Source of the DNA: Nostoc commune NIES-4072
GTDB taxonomy: Bacteria > Cyanobacteriota > Cyanobacteriia > Cyanobacteriales > Nostocaceae
DNA length: 64,000 nucleotides
Direction of reading: 5' to 3'
Assembly (NCBI RefSeq): GCF_003113895.1
Contig: NZ_BDUD01000001.1
Span: 3,014,756 to 3,078,755, forward strand
Position numbers and translations under genes: made by a program. The notes beneath the pieces are model-generated. The model was not told the origin of the DNA. It was given only the letters and a program-made list of their open reading frames with translations, and made no database searches. Shown here in pieces: positions 45,822 to 56,828 of the stretch. Numbering within the stretch: position 1 is the stretch's first letter; each line of letters begins with the position of its first letter.

Positions 45822-48791
45822 ATGAAAAAATTTATCAGCAGTTTTTTGGCTTTGGGTGTTTGTCTAACGCCTTTAACAGTAATACTGATGGCTCAACCCA
45901 CCTGGGGACAGACTCAAAACTCGCAAGCCCAAGAAGCAGAAAGACTGCTAGAGCAAGGGGCAAAACTGACACAGCAACAGGAGTACCAAAAGGCAATACA
46001 AATATTACAGCAAGCTTTAACCATTGCGCGAGAACTCAAAGACCAGAAACATGAAGCAACCGCACTGCTTGGACTTGGGTTTAACTACAACGCTTTAGGA
46101 GAAAAGCAAAAAGCACTCGATTTCTATAACCAAGCTCTGCCGATTTGGCGTGCTGTGGGCGACAAGGCAGGTGAAGCCACTACACTCAATAATATCGGTA
46201 TAGTCTACTCCGCTTTAGGAGAAAAGCAAAAAGCACTCGAATTTTACAACCAAGCTCTTCCCATATTGCGGGCTGTGGGCGACAAGGCAGGTGAAGCCGC
46301 TACACTCAATAATATCGGTATAGTCTACTCCGCTTTAGGAGAAAAGCAAAATGCACTCAAATTTTACAACCAAGCTCTTCCCATATTGAGGGCTGTGGGC
46401 GACAAGGCAGGTGAAGCCACTACACTCAATAGCATCGGTGCAGTCTACTCCGCTTTAGGAGAAAAGCAAAATGCACTCGAATTTTACAACCAAGCTCTGC
46501 CCCTAAGACGGGCTATAGGCGACAAGGCAGGTGAAGCCACTATACTCAATAATATCGGTCTAGCGTACTATGAATTAGGAGAAAGGCAAAAAGCACTCGA
46601 TTTCTATAACCAAGCTCTGCCCCTATCTCGTGCTGTGGGCGATCGCTCTAATGAAGCTGCTACCCTCAATAACATTGGTCTAGTCTACAACGCTTTAGGA
46701 GAAAAGCAAAATGCACTCTCATTCTACAACCAAACTCTGTCCCTTATACGTGCTGTGGGCGATGGCGGACGCGTTGCTGTCACACTCAATAACATTGGTG
46801 GAGTCTACGACGATTTAGGACAAAAGCAAAAAGCACTCTTATTCTACAACCAAGCTTTGCCCCTTTTGCGTGCTGTAGGCGATCACTCTGGTGAGGCTCG
46901 CACACTCAATAACATTGGTGCAGTATACGACACTTTAGGAGAAAAGCAAAATGCACTCGATTTTTACAACCAAGCTTTGCCCCTTTCGCGTGCTGTGGGC
47001 GATCGCTTTGGTGAAGCTTTCACACTCAATAACATCGGTGCAGTCTACGACGATTTAGGAGAAAAGCAAAATGCACTCGATTTTTACAACCAAGCTTTGC
47101 CCCTTTTGCGTGCTGTGGGCGATCGCGCAGGCGTTGCTGCTACCCTTAATAACATCGGTTCAGCCTACGACATATTAGGAGAAAAGCAAAAAGCACTCTC
47201 ATTCTACAACCAAGCTTTGTCCCTTATACGTGCTGTGGGCGATCGCAAAGGTGTTGCTGTCAGCTTGGGTAATATTGGTGTACTCTTCCAAGAGACAAAT
47301 CGACCAACAGAAGCCATTACTAATTTGCAGCAATCTCTTCAAATAAGCTTAGAAATGCGCCGGGGTTTGCAACGGGAAAATCGCCAAAAGTTTTTACAGC
47401 AAAACGGTGGAAATGCTGCTGCTTTAGTCAATGTCCTGATTAATCAAAAAAAATATGCTCAAGCTTTTGAATGGGTTAACCTATTCACCACAGCCGATCT
47501 TGCTGATTATACTCGCCTGATTAATGCCAAAGTTGCCAACCCAGAAGCACAGCAGAGCCTTGATGACTGGAGTAAAAAAAATCAGCAATTGGAAGCACTG
47601 CGACAACAACTGCAAAGCGATCGCTCCGAAAGCCTACCCCAAAAGATTCGGCAATTAGAAGCAGAAGTTTATTTAGAAGCCGAAAATATATCCTACCGTT
47701 TTCCTGAAGTGGCAGAACTATTGGAAACTACACCCGTAGATATTAAAAATCTTACATCCTCTATCCCAGCAGGAACAGTTGTAGTTCAACCTGTTTTGCT
47801 AACTAATGTGGCAGATATGCCTAATAATGTTGCCTTTTTTATCTTCACCAAAGGTCATTTTAGTGTTATTAAAAAATCTATTGAACCCACTAAGCTTAAT
47901 AAACTTATTACCGATTACTTAAAACAGGTACAAGACGATAGTGATTCTGATTACTTTCAAACCGGCGGCGAACTTTATGATATTCTCATTCGCCCTATAG
48001 AAGGCGAGATTAAAGCTTTATCACCTAAACAACTGAGTATTATTGCTACTGGTCAACTGCGCCATTTACCTTTTGAGACTCTTTACGACAATAAAACTAA
48101 GCAATTTCTGATCCAAAAATATCCTGTAAACTATCTGACTCGCATTTCCAATAATTCCTTACAGTCTCTAGGTATGCAAAATGCCATCCCTCGCAAACAA
48201 CTAGCTGTTTTAGCATTTGGTAATCCAGTAACCAGTGAGCCGCAAAATCTCCCAGGTGCAGAAGCAGAAGTCAGAAAGATTAAAGAAATACTGCCAGATA
48301 GTGAAGTTTATATTAATAAAAAAGCTACCTTGGAAAACTTTAGATCCCAAGCATTGCGCTTTTCCTTTTTGCACTTAGCAACTCACGGCTGCTTTCAAAC
48401 TGAAGATTGCAAAAAAGTCAAGTTAAAAAATAATACGTTACTATTTGCTGACAAACCTTTAGATATTGCTAATGCTGCTCTTTTAGGTTTACAAGGCACA
48501 CAATTAATTACTCTCAGTGCCTGTCAAACTGCTGTAGATCCTAATTTGAATGACGCAGGAATTGCAGGTGTTGCTTATATATTTGAGCGGGCTGGTGCTA
48601 AAGCAGTGATGGCAAGTTTGTGGGCGGTTGATGATCAAGCAACTCAGCTATTGATGATTGATTTTTATCAGAATCTCAAGCAGGGTATGACTAAAGGGGA
48701 AGCTTTGCAACAAGCTAAGTTAAAGCTAATTGCAGACCATCGTCATCCTTTTTATTGGTCGCCATTTGTCTTGATTGGCGATGCACGTTAA
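45822..48791 (+). CDS. Secreted TPR-CHAT protein (caspase-like peptidase domain)
   Basis: 989 residues. A signal peptide (MKKFISSFLALGVCLTPLTV...GQT) is followed by about ten TPR units of 40 residues (residues about 85-490) and a C-terminal CHAT domain. The caspase-type dyad is intact: His in FLHLATHGCF (near 853) and Cys in LSACQTAV (near 899); GIAGVAYIFERAGAKAVMAS and SLWAVDDQAT are also CHAT motifs. CHAT domains cleave proteins; in type III-E CRISPR and gasdermin systems they act in defence, but in cyanobacteria most are unexplained. The signal peptide implies an extracytoplasmic role. The start overlaps the minisatellite frame by 4 bp. Confidence 0.92.
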   Translation: MKKFISSFLALGVCLTPLTVILMAQPTWGQTQNSQAQEAERLLEQGAKLTQQQEYQKAIQILQQALTIARELKDQKHEATALLGLGFNYNALGEKQKALDFYNQALPIWRAVGDKAGEATTLNNIGIVYSALGEKQKALEFYNQALPILRAVGDKAGEAATLNNIGIVYSALGEKQNALKFYNQALPILRAVGDKAGEATTLNSIGAVYSALGEKQNALEFYNQALPLRRAIGDKAGEATILNNIGLAYYELGERQKALDFYNQALPLSRAVGDRSNEAATLNNIGLVYNALGEKQNALSFYNQTLSLIRAVGDGGRVAVTLNNIGGVYDDLGQKQKALLFYNQALPLLRAVGDHSGEARTLNNIGAVYDTLGEKQNALDFYNQALPLSRAVGDRFGEAFTLNNIGAVYDDLGEKQNALDFYNQALPLLRAVGDRAGVAATLNNIGSAYDILGEKQKALSFYNQALSLIRAVGDRKGVAVSLGNIGVLFQETNRPTEAITNLQQSLQISLEMRRGLQRENRQKFLQQNGGNAAALVNVLINQKKYAQAFEWVNLFTTADLADYTRLINAKVANPEAQQSLDDWSKKNQQLEALRQQLQSDRSESLPQKIRQLEAEVYLEAENISYRFPEVAELLETTPVDIKNLTSSIPAGTVVVQPVLLTNVADMPNNVAFFIFTKGHFSVIKKSIEPTKLNKLITDYLKQVQDDSDSDYFQTGGELYDILIRPIEGEIKALSPKQLSIIATGQLRHLPFETLYDNKTKQFLIQKYPVNYLTRISNNSLQSLGMQNAIPRKQLAVLAFGNPVTSEPQNLPGAEAEVRKIKEILPDSEVYINKKATLENFRSQALRFSFLHLATHGCFQTEDCKKVKLKNNTLLFADKPLDIANAALLGLQGTQLITLSACQTAVDPNLNDAGIAGVAYIFERAGAKAVMASLWAVDDQATQLLMIDFYQNLKQGMTKGEALQQAKLKLIADHRHPFYWSPFVLIGDAR
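46075..47280. repeat. About ten 120-bp tandem units encoding TPRs
   Basis: Units of 120 bp, each encoding ALGEKQKALDFYNQALPLLR-like TPRs with the motif NNIGxVYDxLGEKQ, are very similar in DNA as well as protein, suggesting recent unit amplification or gene conversion. Confidence 0.9.
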
Positions 48792-49155
48792 AGTAATTCG
48801 TAATTATTAAAAAGTGAAAAAAGTTAAACTTGGTGCTAATCTTATCGAGTAATTTGAGGATATCAAAAGTGACTGTTTTTAGTCAACCCCTCAAACAGAA
48901 GAAATTGGTAAAATAGTTGAGAATTATTCGCGTAAAATCAACACAACTTAATCAAAATGTTAATTTTTATTAGATAAGAAATTTCTATGATTCTGTAGTA
49001 GCTAGGTTTAAAATCCTCAAAATCCAAAAGATAAATTAGAATCCTCCCAGTACTTGAAGTACAAGGAGGATTCATTATCCCTAATTAGCAATGCTGATGA
49101 TTGCGGTTATTGGGATCTAGCTCCAAGCTTGCAGACATGTTTAGATTCTGTATGA
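48792..49155. other. Intergenic region between the CHAT and RTX genes
   Basis: No gene seen. AT-rich, with one hairpin at 49039-49073 described separately; the genes on either side converge. Confidence 0.5.
49039..49073 (-). terminator. Probable terminator of the RTX gene
   Basis: GAATCCTCC pairs with GGAGGATTC, with an inner AGTACTTGAAGTAC-like stem; on the minus strand T-rich sequence follows. Confidence 0.5.
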
Positions 49156-51246
49156 TTACCCAACAATCTCAAAGTTCGTAGCTGCCAATACTGGCGCTGC
49201 TGTGAATGGATTGTTATCGTTATCAATGTTGGCAAACAGTCCACCTGTCCCAAAGCCTGGTGATCTCAAGTTTGGGTTGAAGAACAAATTGCCAGTTCCA
49301 AGACTGTAAGTAATGAGTCTAAAGCTAGTTGCAGCTGCTGCATCATTAGCAACTATCTGAATATCAGATAGATTGTTGAGTCCAAGGAAAGTTGTCTGAT
49401 CCAGGACAATTCTATCAGAAGCACGGTTGAAATCAGCAATTTTATCTACACCTAGAGCAGCATTATTGTACTGAGCGCCTGAGTTGAACACGAAGCGATC
49501 GCTACCACCACCCCCTGTCAGGAGATCATTACCATTGCCACCTCTTAAGAAGTCATTACCAGCATCACCATAGAGGCTGTCATCGCCAGCGCCACCATAA
49601 AGGGTGTCACTACCGTTACCACCAAAGCCGCTTAACGGTGTAGATGTGTCACTACCATCAAGGAAGTCATTGCCAGCACCGCCTGTAAAACTGACCGCAC
49701 TTATACTAGTTTCTGTCAAGTCGTTAACATCAAAGATGTCATCGCCTCCGCCACCATTGACTTCAAAGCTCTCTGCGGTGTCTACAGTCAGAGTGAAAGG
49801 AACTAGGTTAAGCCGATCAAAGATTGCTCTGCCTTGAGCATCTTGTTCTAGACGGAAGGTGTCTCCCGCACCTGCTGCGCCGTTGACCTCAACCACATCA
49901 TCATCAGCGTTACCGCTAATTCTATCGCTACCGTCACCGTTGTTCCAGATCAGTCGGTCGTTGCCAGATCCACCAATGAAGATATCATTGCCGCGATCGC
50001 CTATTATGGTATCGCTTCCGCCCCCACCGGCTAGCAAGTCGATCCCATCGCCACCTCGTAGCAAGTCACTATCAGCGCCACCATTAAGGGTGTCATCTCC
50101 AGCGCCACCAATTAGGGTGTCATTTCCAACATTACCAGAGCCAGTTAAAGGTGTAGATGTGCCGCTACCATCAAGGGAGTCATTGCCACCACCGCCTGTA
50201 AAGCTGACTGCACTTATACTAGTTTGTGTCAAGTCGTTAACATCAAAGATGTCATCGCCTCCGGCACCATTGACTTCAAAGCTTTCTGCGGTGTCTACAG
50301 TCAAGGTGAAAGGAACTAGGTTAAGCCGATCAAAGATTGCTCTGCCTTGAGCATCTTGTTCTAGACGGAAGGTGTCTCCCGCACCTCCTGCGCCGTTGAC
50401 CTCAACCACATCATCGCCAGCGTTACCGCTAATTCTATCGCTACCGTCACCGTTGTTCCAAATGAGTCGGTCATCGCCGGCTCCACCAATGAAGATATCA
50501 TTGCCGCGATCGCCTATTATGGTATCGCTTCCGCCCCCACCGGCTAGCAAGTCGATCCCATCGCCACCTCGTAGCAAGTCACTATCAGCGCCACCATTAA
50601 GGGTGTCATCTCCAGCGCCACCAATTAGGGTGTCATTTCCAACATTACCAGAGCCAGTTAAAGGTGTAGATGTGCCGCTACCATCAAGGGAGTCATTGCC
50701 ACCACCGCCTGTAAAGCTGACTGCACTTATACTAGTTTGTGTCAAGTCGTTAACATCAAAGATGTCATCGCCTCCGGCACCATTGACTTCAAAGCTTTCT
50801 GCGGTGTCTACAGTCAAGGTGAAAGGAACTAGGTTAAGCCGATCAAAGATTGCTCTGCCTTGAGCATCTTGTTCTAGACGGAAGGTGTCTCCCGCACCTC
50901 CTGCGCCGTTGACCTCAACCACATCATCGCCAGCGTTACCGCTAATTCTATCGCTACCGTCACCGTTGTTCCAAATGAGTCGGTCATCGCCGGCTCCACC
51001 AATGAAGATATCATTGCCGCGATCGCCTATTATGGTATCGCTTCCGCCCTCACCGGCTAGCAAGTCAATCCCATCGCCACCTAGTAGCAAGTCACTACCA
51101 GCGCCACCATTAAGGGTGTCATCTCCAGCGCCACCAATTAGGGTGTCATTTCCACCAAAACCACTGAAGTTATCAGAAGCAGTATCACTAGTACCTGTAT
51201 CTGCTCCATTAGTTGGCCGTGAGAATGGACTCCAAGTTACTGCCAT
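49156..51246 (-). CDS. RTX-type calcium-binding repeat protein
   Basis: 696 residues, acidic and rich in GGxGxDxLxGG nonapeptides (GGAGDDTLNGGAGSDLLLGG) that bind calcium and fold after export by a type I system. The protein consists of about three 171-residue units, each with RTX repeats, a WNNGDGSDRISGNAGDDVV part and a non-RTX part (LVPFTLTVDTAESFEVN), then a C-terminal domain (about 600-696). No signal peptide, as usual for type I substrates; no exporter gene is beside it. Likely an extracellular or S-layer-like protein. Confidence 0.9.
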   Translation of the reverse strand: MAVTWSPFSRPTNGADTGTSDTASDNFSGFGGNDTLIGGAGDDTLNGGAGSDLLLGGDGIDLLAGEGGSDTIIGDRGNDIFIGGAGDDRLIWNNGDGSDRISGNAGDDVVEVNGAGGAGDTFRLEQDAQGRAIFDRLNLVPFTLTVDTAESFEVNGAGGDDIFDVNDLTQTSISAVSFTGGGGNDSLDGSGTSTPLTGSGNVGNDTLIGGAGDDTLNGGADSDLLRGGDGIDLLAGGGGSDTIIGDRGNDIFIGGAGDDRLIWNNGDGSDRISGNAGDDVVEVNGAGGAGDTFRLEQDAQGRAIFDRLNLVPFTLTVDTAESFEVNGAGGDDIFDVNDLTQTSISAVSFTGGGGNDSLDGSGTSTPLTGSGNVGNDTLIGGAGDDTLNGGADSDLLRGGDGIDLLAGGGGSDTIIGDRGNDIFIGGSGNDRLIWNNGDGSDRISGNADDDVVEVNGAAGAGDTFRLEQDAQGRAIFDRLNLVPFTLTVDTAESFEVNGGGGDDIFDVNDLTETSISAVSFTGGAGNDFLDGSDTSTPLSGFGGNGSDTLYGGAGDDSLYGDAGNDFLRGGNGNDLLTGGGGSDRFVFNSGAQYNNAALGVDKIADFNRASDRIVLDQTTFLGLNNLSDIQIVANDAAAATSFRLITYSLGTGNLFFNPNLRSPGFGTGGLFANIDNDNNPFTAAPVLAATNFEIVG
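49610..51160. repeat. Three 513-bp tandem units inside the RTX gene
   Basis: The same sequence recurs at a 513-bp spacing (for example AGCCGATCAAAGATTGCTC at 49810, 50323 and 50836). Two of the units are nearly identical, so the last duplication is recent. 513 is a multiple of three and keeps the frame. Confidence 0.92.
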
Positions 51247-52385
51247 GATTAATCCTCTTGATTCTTAGTTTTTAAGCAAACAATGAGTTACTAGTACTTC
51301 ATTTCTAAGAAAAGTATGAAAGTACTAGTTTTTGTCTACGAGCTACAAAACTTATAGTTTTTAGCCGCTAAGTATTAATCAAAGATCCGTTCTTATTTTA
51401 TTATGCAAAATATTTATTTTTAGAGAACCTCTTCACTATGAAATTTGCAATTTTTTATAAGTAAGATAGTATATCGCTCGTAAATACCTTTACAAAGAAG
51501 CTTTCAGCCGATTATATAACTTTAAATAAAGTTAAAACAACAAATGATAACTAAATGCAAACCCGTGCTTATGTTGTGGCTTTAATGACAAATTTATTTT
51601 TTTTGTCAGTATTAATAAGCGAGTATTTACCTGTCAAATATAGTGAGGTTTTATCTAAATATTTAAAATTTTACGACTTAAAAGTAGCTATGGCTAATCG
51701 AACCATGCTATTAATAACCAAGGGTTTTTACTGAAGGCTAAAGCATGGATTTTTGCATTTAGTCTTAAATATAAGTATTTATCTAACGAGTAAAATATAA
51801 TACTTTAATCTGATTGAATATTTCCGTTCTAGAGTTAATTTCAGTGGAGGTGAAGCGTAGGGCTAATGAACGCACGATTTTATCGTTGCACAGCACCTAT
51901 AAGTTAATAAAATAATATAGTTTAGTTAAGAAAAACTGCAAGTTGGGTTAAGCAACAAATCCCAGAAAGGTTGGGTTGAAGAACAGCACTATTTGATGGA
52001 GTCAGATGAGCGGTTTACTCAAATAATGAAGGTTGAAAACCTTGAGCAAGCTTATCATATCAAGTTCGGGTGATTACTTATAATAAAATCTATCAATGTA
52101 GGTTGGGTTGAACGGCAGTGAAACCCAACATGAACAAGGATCAAATGTTGGGTTTCGTTCCTCAACCCAACCTACAGGTATTATAAGTGTTTAACTGAAC
52201 CTGATATCAACGACGCAATCACGCTGGGGAGCATTTCAATGAGTGTAAAAACACGTTTGCCCTAGCGAATGGAATTCGTGCGCCAGTTGCTCATGGGGGA
52301 AACCCTCTCCGAAGCTAAAGAAACTCTTGATGCAATCAACACAATTTCCTTATTCCTTGGCTGATAACCAGAGAATGAGGAAATC
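51247..52385. other. 1.1-kb intergenic region between RTX and leuD
   Basis: No convincing gene. It is AT-rich up to about 51950, with likely promoter DNA for the RTX gene at its left. From 51940 to 52200 it holds GTTGGGTT repeats, including the inverted repeat at 52097-52176. Confidence 0.6.
52097..52176. repeat. 80-bp inverted repeat TGTAGGTTGGGTTGA / TCAACCCAACCTACA
   Basis: The ends pair as TGTAGGTTGGGTTGA with (C)TCAACCCAACCTACA; inner arms AAACCCAACAT and ATGTTGGGTTT also pair, so the whole can fold into one long hairpin. It is a widespread type of cyanobacterial repeat. Confidence 0.85.
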
Positions 52386-52994
52386 TTAACTTGCAGCAAA
52401 ATTGCCCCAACCTACGTATGGTAATTTTGCTGCTGTTACCCGAACTTGGTCAGCATTGGCTACCAACTGACCGCAAGCGTCCCAAGTTCCAGAAATAAAT
52501 GTGCTTCTTGTCCCTTCACCGATCGCAACTGGGGCAGTGTAATCACCAATTTGTACTTGCAAGGTTTCCAGATTCACTGTTACGGCGGCTTGGGGATTAG
52601 CAGCGACTAAATCTTGTAATTGTTTAATAGTAACAGCATCGGCTGTCACACAAGGTATACCCATTGCCACACAGTTACCAAAAAAGATTTCGGCAAAGCT
52701 TTCACCGATTAAAGCTTGGATTCCCCATTTTGCGATCGCTTGGGGTGCATGTTCCCGTGATGAACCACAGCCAAAATTTCTATTGACTATTAAAATATTT
52801 GCCCCTTGGTACTGGGGTTGGTCAAAGGGATGTTCACCTTTAAGTGCTGTCCGGTCATCAATAAACGCGCCTTCACCTAACCCATCAAAGGTAACGGCTT
52901 TCAAATATCGCGCGGGAATGATGCGATCAGTATCTATATCATTACCCACTAAAGGTATACCGCGCCCTGAAACTGTTTTAACTTCGCTCACCAT
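52386..52994 (-). CDS. leuD: 3-Isopropylmalate dehydratase small subunit
   Basis: 202 residues with [13 protein letters not shown] near the N-terminus and [20 protein letters not shown], the swivel-domain signature. With LeuC it isomerises 2- to 3-isopropylmalate in leucine synthesis. It lies 80 bp after leuC on the same strand. The gap contains ATGACAA heptamer repeats. Length is normal. Confidence 0.97.
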   Translation of the reverse strand: MVSEVKTVSGRGIPLVGNDIDTDRIIPARYLKAVTFDGLGEGAFIDDRTALKGEHPFDQPQYQGANILIVNRNFGCGSSREHAPQAIAKWGIQALIGESFAEIFFGNCVAMGIPCVTADAVTIKQLQDLVAANPQAAVTVNLETLQVQIGDYTAPVAIGEGTRSTFISGTWDACGQLVANADQVRVTAAKLPYVGWGNFAAS

Positions 52995-53074
52995 AAACTT
53001 TATTTACCTATCATTTCAATGACAGCCTGTTAATTTCTACAAATGACCAATGACAAATGACAAATGACAAAAAA

Positions 53075-54478
53075 TTACAGCAACTCGCGCACATCAGAGA
53101 CTTCGCCTTTAATCGCAGCTGTGGCGACCATCGCCGGACTCATTAACAATGTCCGACCGGAAGAGGAACCCTGTCTTCCTTTAAAGTTGCGGTTGGAGGA
53201 AGAAGCACTGATTTGTCTTCCTTGTAGTTTATCGGGGTTCATCGCCAGACACATAGAACATCCCGGTTCTCGCCACTCAAATCCGGCTTCCTGAAAGATT
53301 TTATCCAGTCCTTCAGCTTCCGCTTCTTCTTTCACCCTTTCAGAACCTGGGACAACAAAGGCTTTGATTCCTTCTGCAACGTGGCGACCTTTGGCGATTT
53401 TTGCCGCTTCTCGCAAATCAGTAATTCTGCCGTTGGTGCAACTACCAATAAAGCAGACATCTATTTTAGTACCCTTGATCGGTTGACCTGGATATAAATC
53501 CATATAACGGTAAGCTTCTTCAGCAATAAATCGGTCTTCTTCTAGCAGTTCTTCCGGTTGAGGCACTGACTGGTTGACACCAATACCTTGACCGGGAGTA
53601 ATCCCCCAGGTAACGGTAGGAGAAATTTCTGTAGCGTTGAATAGCACTATATCATCGTACTGGGCATCAGCATCACTTTTGATGGATTCCCACCAAGCCA
53701 CTGCTTGATCCCAATCTGCATCAATGGGTGCAAAATCTCTGCCTTTGAGGTAATCGTAGGTGACTTGATCGGGATTAACGTAGCCGCATCTAGCACCGCC
53801 TTCGATCGCCATATTGCAGACAGTCATCCTCTCTTCCATATTCATTTGCTCAAATGTCGTACCGGCAAATTCGTAAGCATAGCCTACGCCACCTTTAACA
53901 CCAAGTGAGCGGATGATATGTAAAATTACATCTTTGGCGTAAACTCCAGGGTTGAGAGTACCGTGAACTGCGATTTTGCGGACTTTCAGTTTGGAGAGGG
54001 CCAGGGTTTGGGAAGCGAGAACATCCCGGACTTGACTAGTACCAATACCAAATGCGATCGCACCAAATGCTCCATGACTGGAAGTATGACTATCTCCACA
54101 AGCGATCGTCATTCCTGGCTGAGTCAGCCCAAGTTCTGGAGCGATTACGTGAACTATACCCTGGCTACCAGAACCGATATTGTAAAAAGTTATGTTATTT
54201 TCTTGACAGTTCTTTTCAAGCGCCTGGATCATTTCCTCTGCCAAGTTATCGGCAAAGGGACGCGCCTGGTTTTCTGTAGGCACAATATGATCGACTGTGG
54301 CCACAGTCCGTTCTGGAAACAGTACTTTTAGACCCCTCTCGCGTAACATAGCAAAGGCTTGGGGACTGGTGACTTCATGAATTAGGTGAAGCCCGATAAA
54401 TAGTTGCGTCAGTCCTGAGGGAAGTGTACCAACGGTGTGTAAGTCCCAAACTTTATCAAACAGGGTACCTTTGCTCAT
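53075..54478 (-). CDS. leuC: 3-Isopropylmalate dehydratase large subunit
   Basis: 467 residues, aconitase family. Iron-sulphur ligands lie in [17 protein letters not shown] and [32 protein letters not shown] is the other signature. It forms the heterodimer with LeuD, encoded next on the strand. No regulatory attenuator is obvious upstream. Confidence 0.98.
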   Translation of the reverse strand: MSKGTLFDKVWDLHTVGTLPSGLTQLFIGLHLIHEVTSPQAFAMLRERGLKVLFPERTVATVDHIVPTENQARPFADNLAEEMIQALEKNCQENNITFYNIGSGSQGIVHVIAPELGLTQPGMTIACGDSHTSSHGAFGAIAFGIGTSQVRDVLASQTLALSKLKVRKIAVHGTLNPGVYAKDVILHIIRSLGVKGGVGYAYEFAGTTFEQMNMEERMTVCNMAIEGGARCGYVNPDQVTYDYLKGRDFAPIDADWDQAVAWWESIKSDADAQYDDIVLFNATEISPTVTWGITPGQGIGVNQSVPQPEELLEEDRFIAEEAYRYMDLYPGQPIKGTKIDVCFIGSCTNGRITDLREAAKIAKGRHVAEGIKAFVVPGSERVKEEAEAEGLDKIFQEAGFEWREPGCSMCLAMNPDKLQGRQISASSSNRNFKGRQGSSSGRTLLMSPAMVATAAIKGEVSDVRELL

Positions 54479-54748
54479 ACGTCAATAAATATTTCAAGAG
54501 TCTGGTCTTAAATAGTATCAAAAAAAGTCTAGGTTTTTGCAGCTCACTTAAATATTACTTACACCTTTGCACTCTTATTTCTCTGTGCCGCCCCAGTTGC
54601 TACAACGGGGGGAACGCCCCAACGCACTAGCTTCTTTGCGCCTCTGTGGTTTTATTCTTTCTTAACCAATTGCAGAGACGCATAGATCGCAGAGAGCGAA
54701 ATTTTCTCATATAGAACTCATTTGACATCTTTATGCTTTCTACACTTA

Positions 54749-55003
54749 TCACTCTATAAGTATAGAAAGGGCTTTTAGCTCTTTTTGTATGTATTCCCTA
54801 AGCTCATCTTCAGTATATTTAAGTTCATTAATTCTCCCATTAAGAATAAGATTTAATCTTGCAACTTCTATTTGCTCCAGATGTACCCAATCTTCACCAT
54901 CTAGAAATTCAATATCTAAAAAGTAATCTATTGGACTAGAATAATTTATATTACAGTACATTTCATTCAGGAGATTTATCATATCTTGTTGTTTATTTGT
55001 CAT
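54749..55003 (-). CDS. Uncharacterised small acidic protein
   Basis: 84 residues, soluble and acidic: YFLDIEFLDGEDWVHLEQIE, then LKYTEDELREYIQKELKAL, probably strand-helix. I do not recognise it. It stands alone between leuC and dxr, so the only support is sequence quality and a coherent composition. Confidence 0.5.
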   Translation of the reverse strand: MTNKQQDMINLLNEMYCNINYSSPIDYFLDIEFLDGEDWVHLEQIEVARLNLILNGRINELKYTEDELREYIQKELKALSILIE

Positions 55004-55226
55004 GGCAAATAATTAATCCATTTTTTTAGATTTATCTGTTATAAAACCTTTAAATTAACGGATTGAGGCTGGCGCAGGGACGAGGACAAGAGGAGATAGA
55101 GACACGCCGGCACCTTCCTTCTGCCCCTCACCTCCTCCTCGTGAATGTATCGATTATAAGGATTCCTGTTATTAAAGAGTCCCCGGCAATTTATAGTGGG
55201 AGTTGTCTGTAAATCCTTAAGCAATT

Positions 55227-56423
55227 GTGAAAGCGATTACTCTTGTTGGTTCCACTGGTTCTATTGGTACTCAGACTTTAGATATTGTCACTCAGTACCC
55301 AGATCAGTTTCGGATTGTGGGATTGGCAGCTGGGAACAATGTAGAGATGTTGGCTGCTCAAATTCGGCAGTTTCGACCGGAAATAGCAGCCATTTGCTCA
55401 GAAGATAAATTACCAGCGCTCAAAGAAGCTATCATTGACCTCGATCCCCAACCTATTTTACTGGCTGGTGAGGCGGGAGTGATAGAAGTCGCTCGCTACG
55501 GCGATGCTCAAACCGTTGTCACTGGGATCGTTGGTTGTGCTGGTTTGCTACCCACGATCGCAGCTATTGAAGCTGGTAAAGATATTGCCTTAGCGAACAA
55601 AGAAACCTTGATTGCTGGGGCCCCTGTGGTTCTACCCCTAGTCGAAAAACATGGTGTAAAATTACTCCCTGCCGATTCCGAACATTCCGCAATATTTCAA
55701 TGCCTCCAAGGTGTACCAAAGGGAGGCTTGCGGAAAATTTTGCTGACTGCATCTGGTGGGCCTTTCCGAGACTGGGATGTAGAAAAGTTAGCAGATGTAA
55801 CCGTTGCTGACGCCCTCAAGCATCCTAATTGGTCGATGGGGCGTAAAATCACAGTAGACTCTGCTACTTTGATGAATAAAGGATTGGAAGTAATTGAGGC
55901 TCACTTCCTGTTTGGGTTGGATTATGACGATATCGAAATTGTCATTCATCCCCAGAGCATTATTCACTCACTGATTGAACTGCAAGATACTTCAGTTTTA
56001 GCCCAACTCGGTTGGCCGGATATGCGCTTACCTTTGCTGTATGCGCTATCTTGGCCCGATCGCATTTACACTGACTGGGAACGACTAGATTTAGTCAAAG
56101 CTGGAAACTTAACCTTCCGTGAACCAGATCACCAAAAGTATCCTTGTATGCAGTTAGCTTATGCTGTGGGTAAAGCTGGTGGTTCGATGCCAGCTGTGTT
56201 AAATGCCGCAAATGAGCAAGCTGTAGCTTTATTTTTATCAGAAGAAATTCGGTTTTTAGATATTCCCCGGTGTATCGAATGGGTGTGCGATCGCCATCAA
56301 AATGATAACCGTTCTAATCCCTCTTTAGATGACATTTTGACAGCAGATAAATGGGCAAGACAAGAAGTTTTAACAGCGACTGAAAAGTTAGAAACTCACT
56401 CGCGGATAATTTCTTTGCGATAA
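55227..56423 (+). CDS. dxr: 1-Deoxy-D-xylulose 5-phosphate reductoisomerase
   Basis: 398 residues from a GTG start. NADPH-binding [14 protein letters not shown] at the N-terminus; metal and substrate sites in [27 protein letters not shown] and [14 protein letters not shown]. It catalyses the committed step of the MEP pathway for isoprenoids (carotenoids, phytol, undecaprenol). Length is typical. Confidence 0.98.
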   Translation: MKAITLVGSTGSIGTQTLDIVTQYPDQFRIVGLAAGNNVEMLAAQIRQFRPEIAAICSEDKLPALKEAIIDLDPQPILLAGEAGVIEVARYGDAQTVVTGIVGCAGLLPTIAAIEAGKDIALANKETLIAGAPVVLPLVEKHGVKLLPADSEHSAIFQCLQGVPKGGLRKILLTASGGPFRDWDVEKLADVTVADALKHPNWSMGRKITVDSATLMNKGLEVIEAHFLFGLDYDDIEIVIHPQSIIHSLIELQDTSVLAQLGWPDMRLPLLYALSWPDRIYTDWERLDLVKAGNLTFREPDHQKYPCMQLAYAVGKAGGSMPAVLNAANEQAVALFLSEEIRFLDIPRCIEWVCDRHQNDNRSNPSLDDILTADKWARQEVLTATEKLETHSRIISLR

Positions 56424-56828
56424 ACACCTTTACCCAGATACCCAAAAGGCAGATTTTCTGGCTCTTGACCAATTCTCGTTTAGCCTTTAGCATCAGGCTG
56501 AAGGCTAACAACTAAATTCATTTTTGTCTATTCTCATATCCTTCAAAAAATATAACCTCTGCACATTGTAATTATTGATACCAAAATCTCCATAGAAAAT
56601 TTTTTCAAGAATTCTGCCAAATTGCCAAATAAATTACATCTTATCTGAATCATTGTCTTATTTTCAGTTAATATATCATTAGTACAGTTAAAAAATATTA
56701 GCTTTAGTATCTATTCAAAATTAGGTCTAATAGCTGTAGTACTAATAATTTTTACTTCCGATAAAAACTTCCCCTTTCTGAATAAATACCTTCTCAGATA
56801 AGGGCTATTCTTAAGGAATTTCTACATT
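56424..56828. other. Intergenic region after dxr
   Basis: 405 bp, AT-rich; no gene, repeat family or clear terminator recognised. Confidence 0.5.

Noticed and set aside
45466..45825. 119-residue protein encoded by the minisatellite
   Set aside because: Open frame arises from the repeat itself and is also open on the other strand; kept as a repeat and a question rather than a gene.
49604..51268. Several long proline/serine-rich frames on the + strand
   Set aside because: They are shadows of the RTX repeats on the minus strand, recurring at the same 513-bp spacing.
52250..52290. Possible ISAs1-type end (ACGTTTGCCCT)
   Set aside because: Only 11 bases match and there is no partner end or target duplication.
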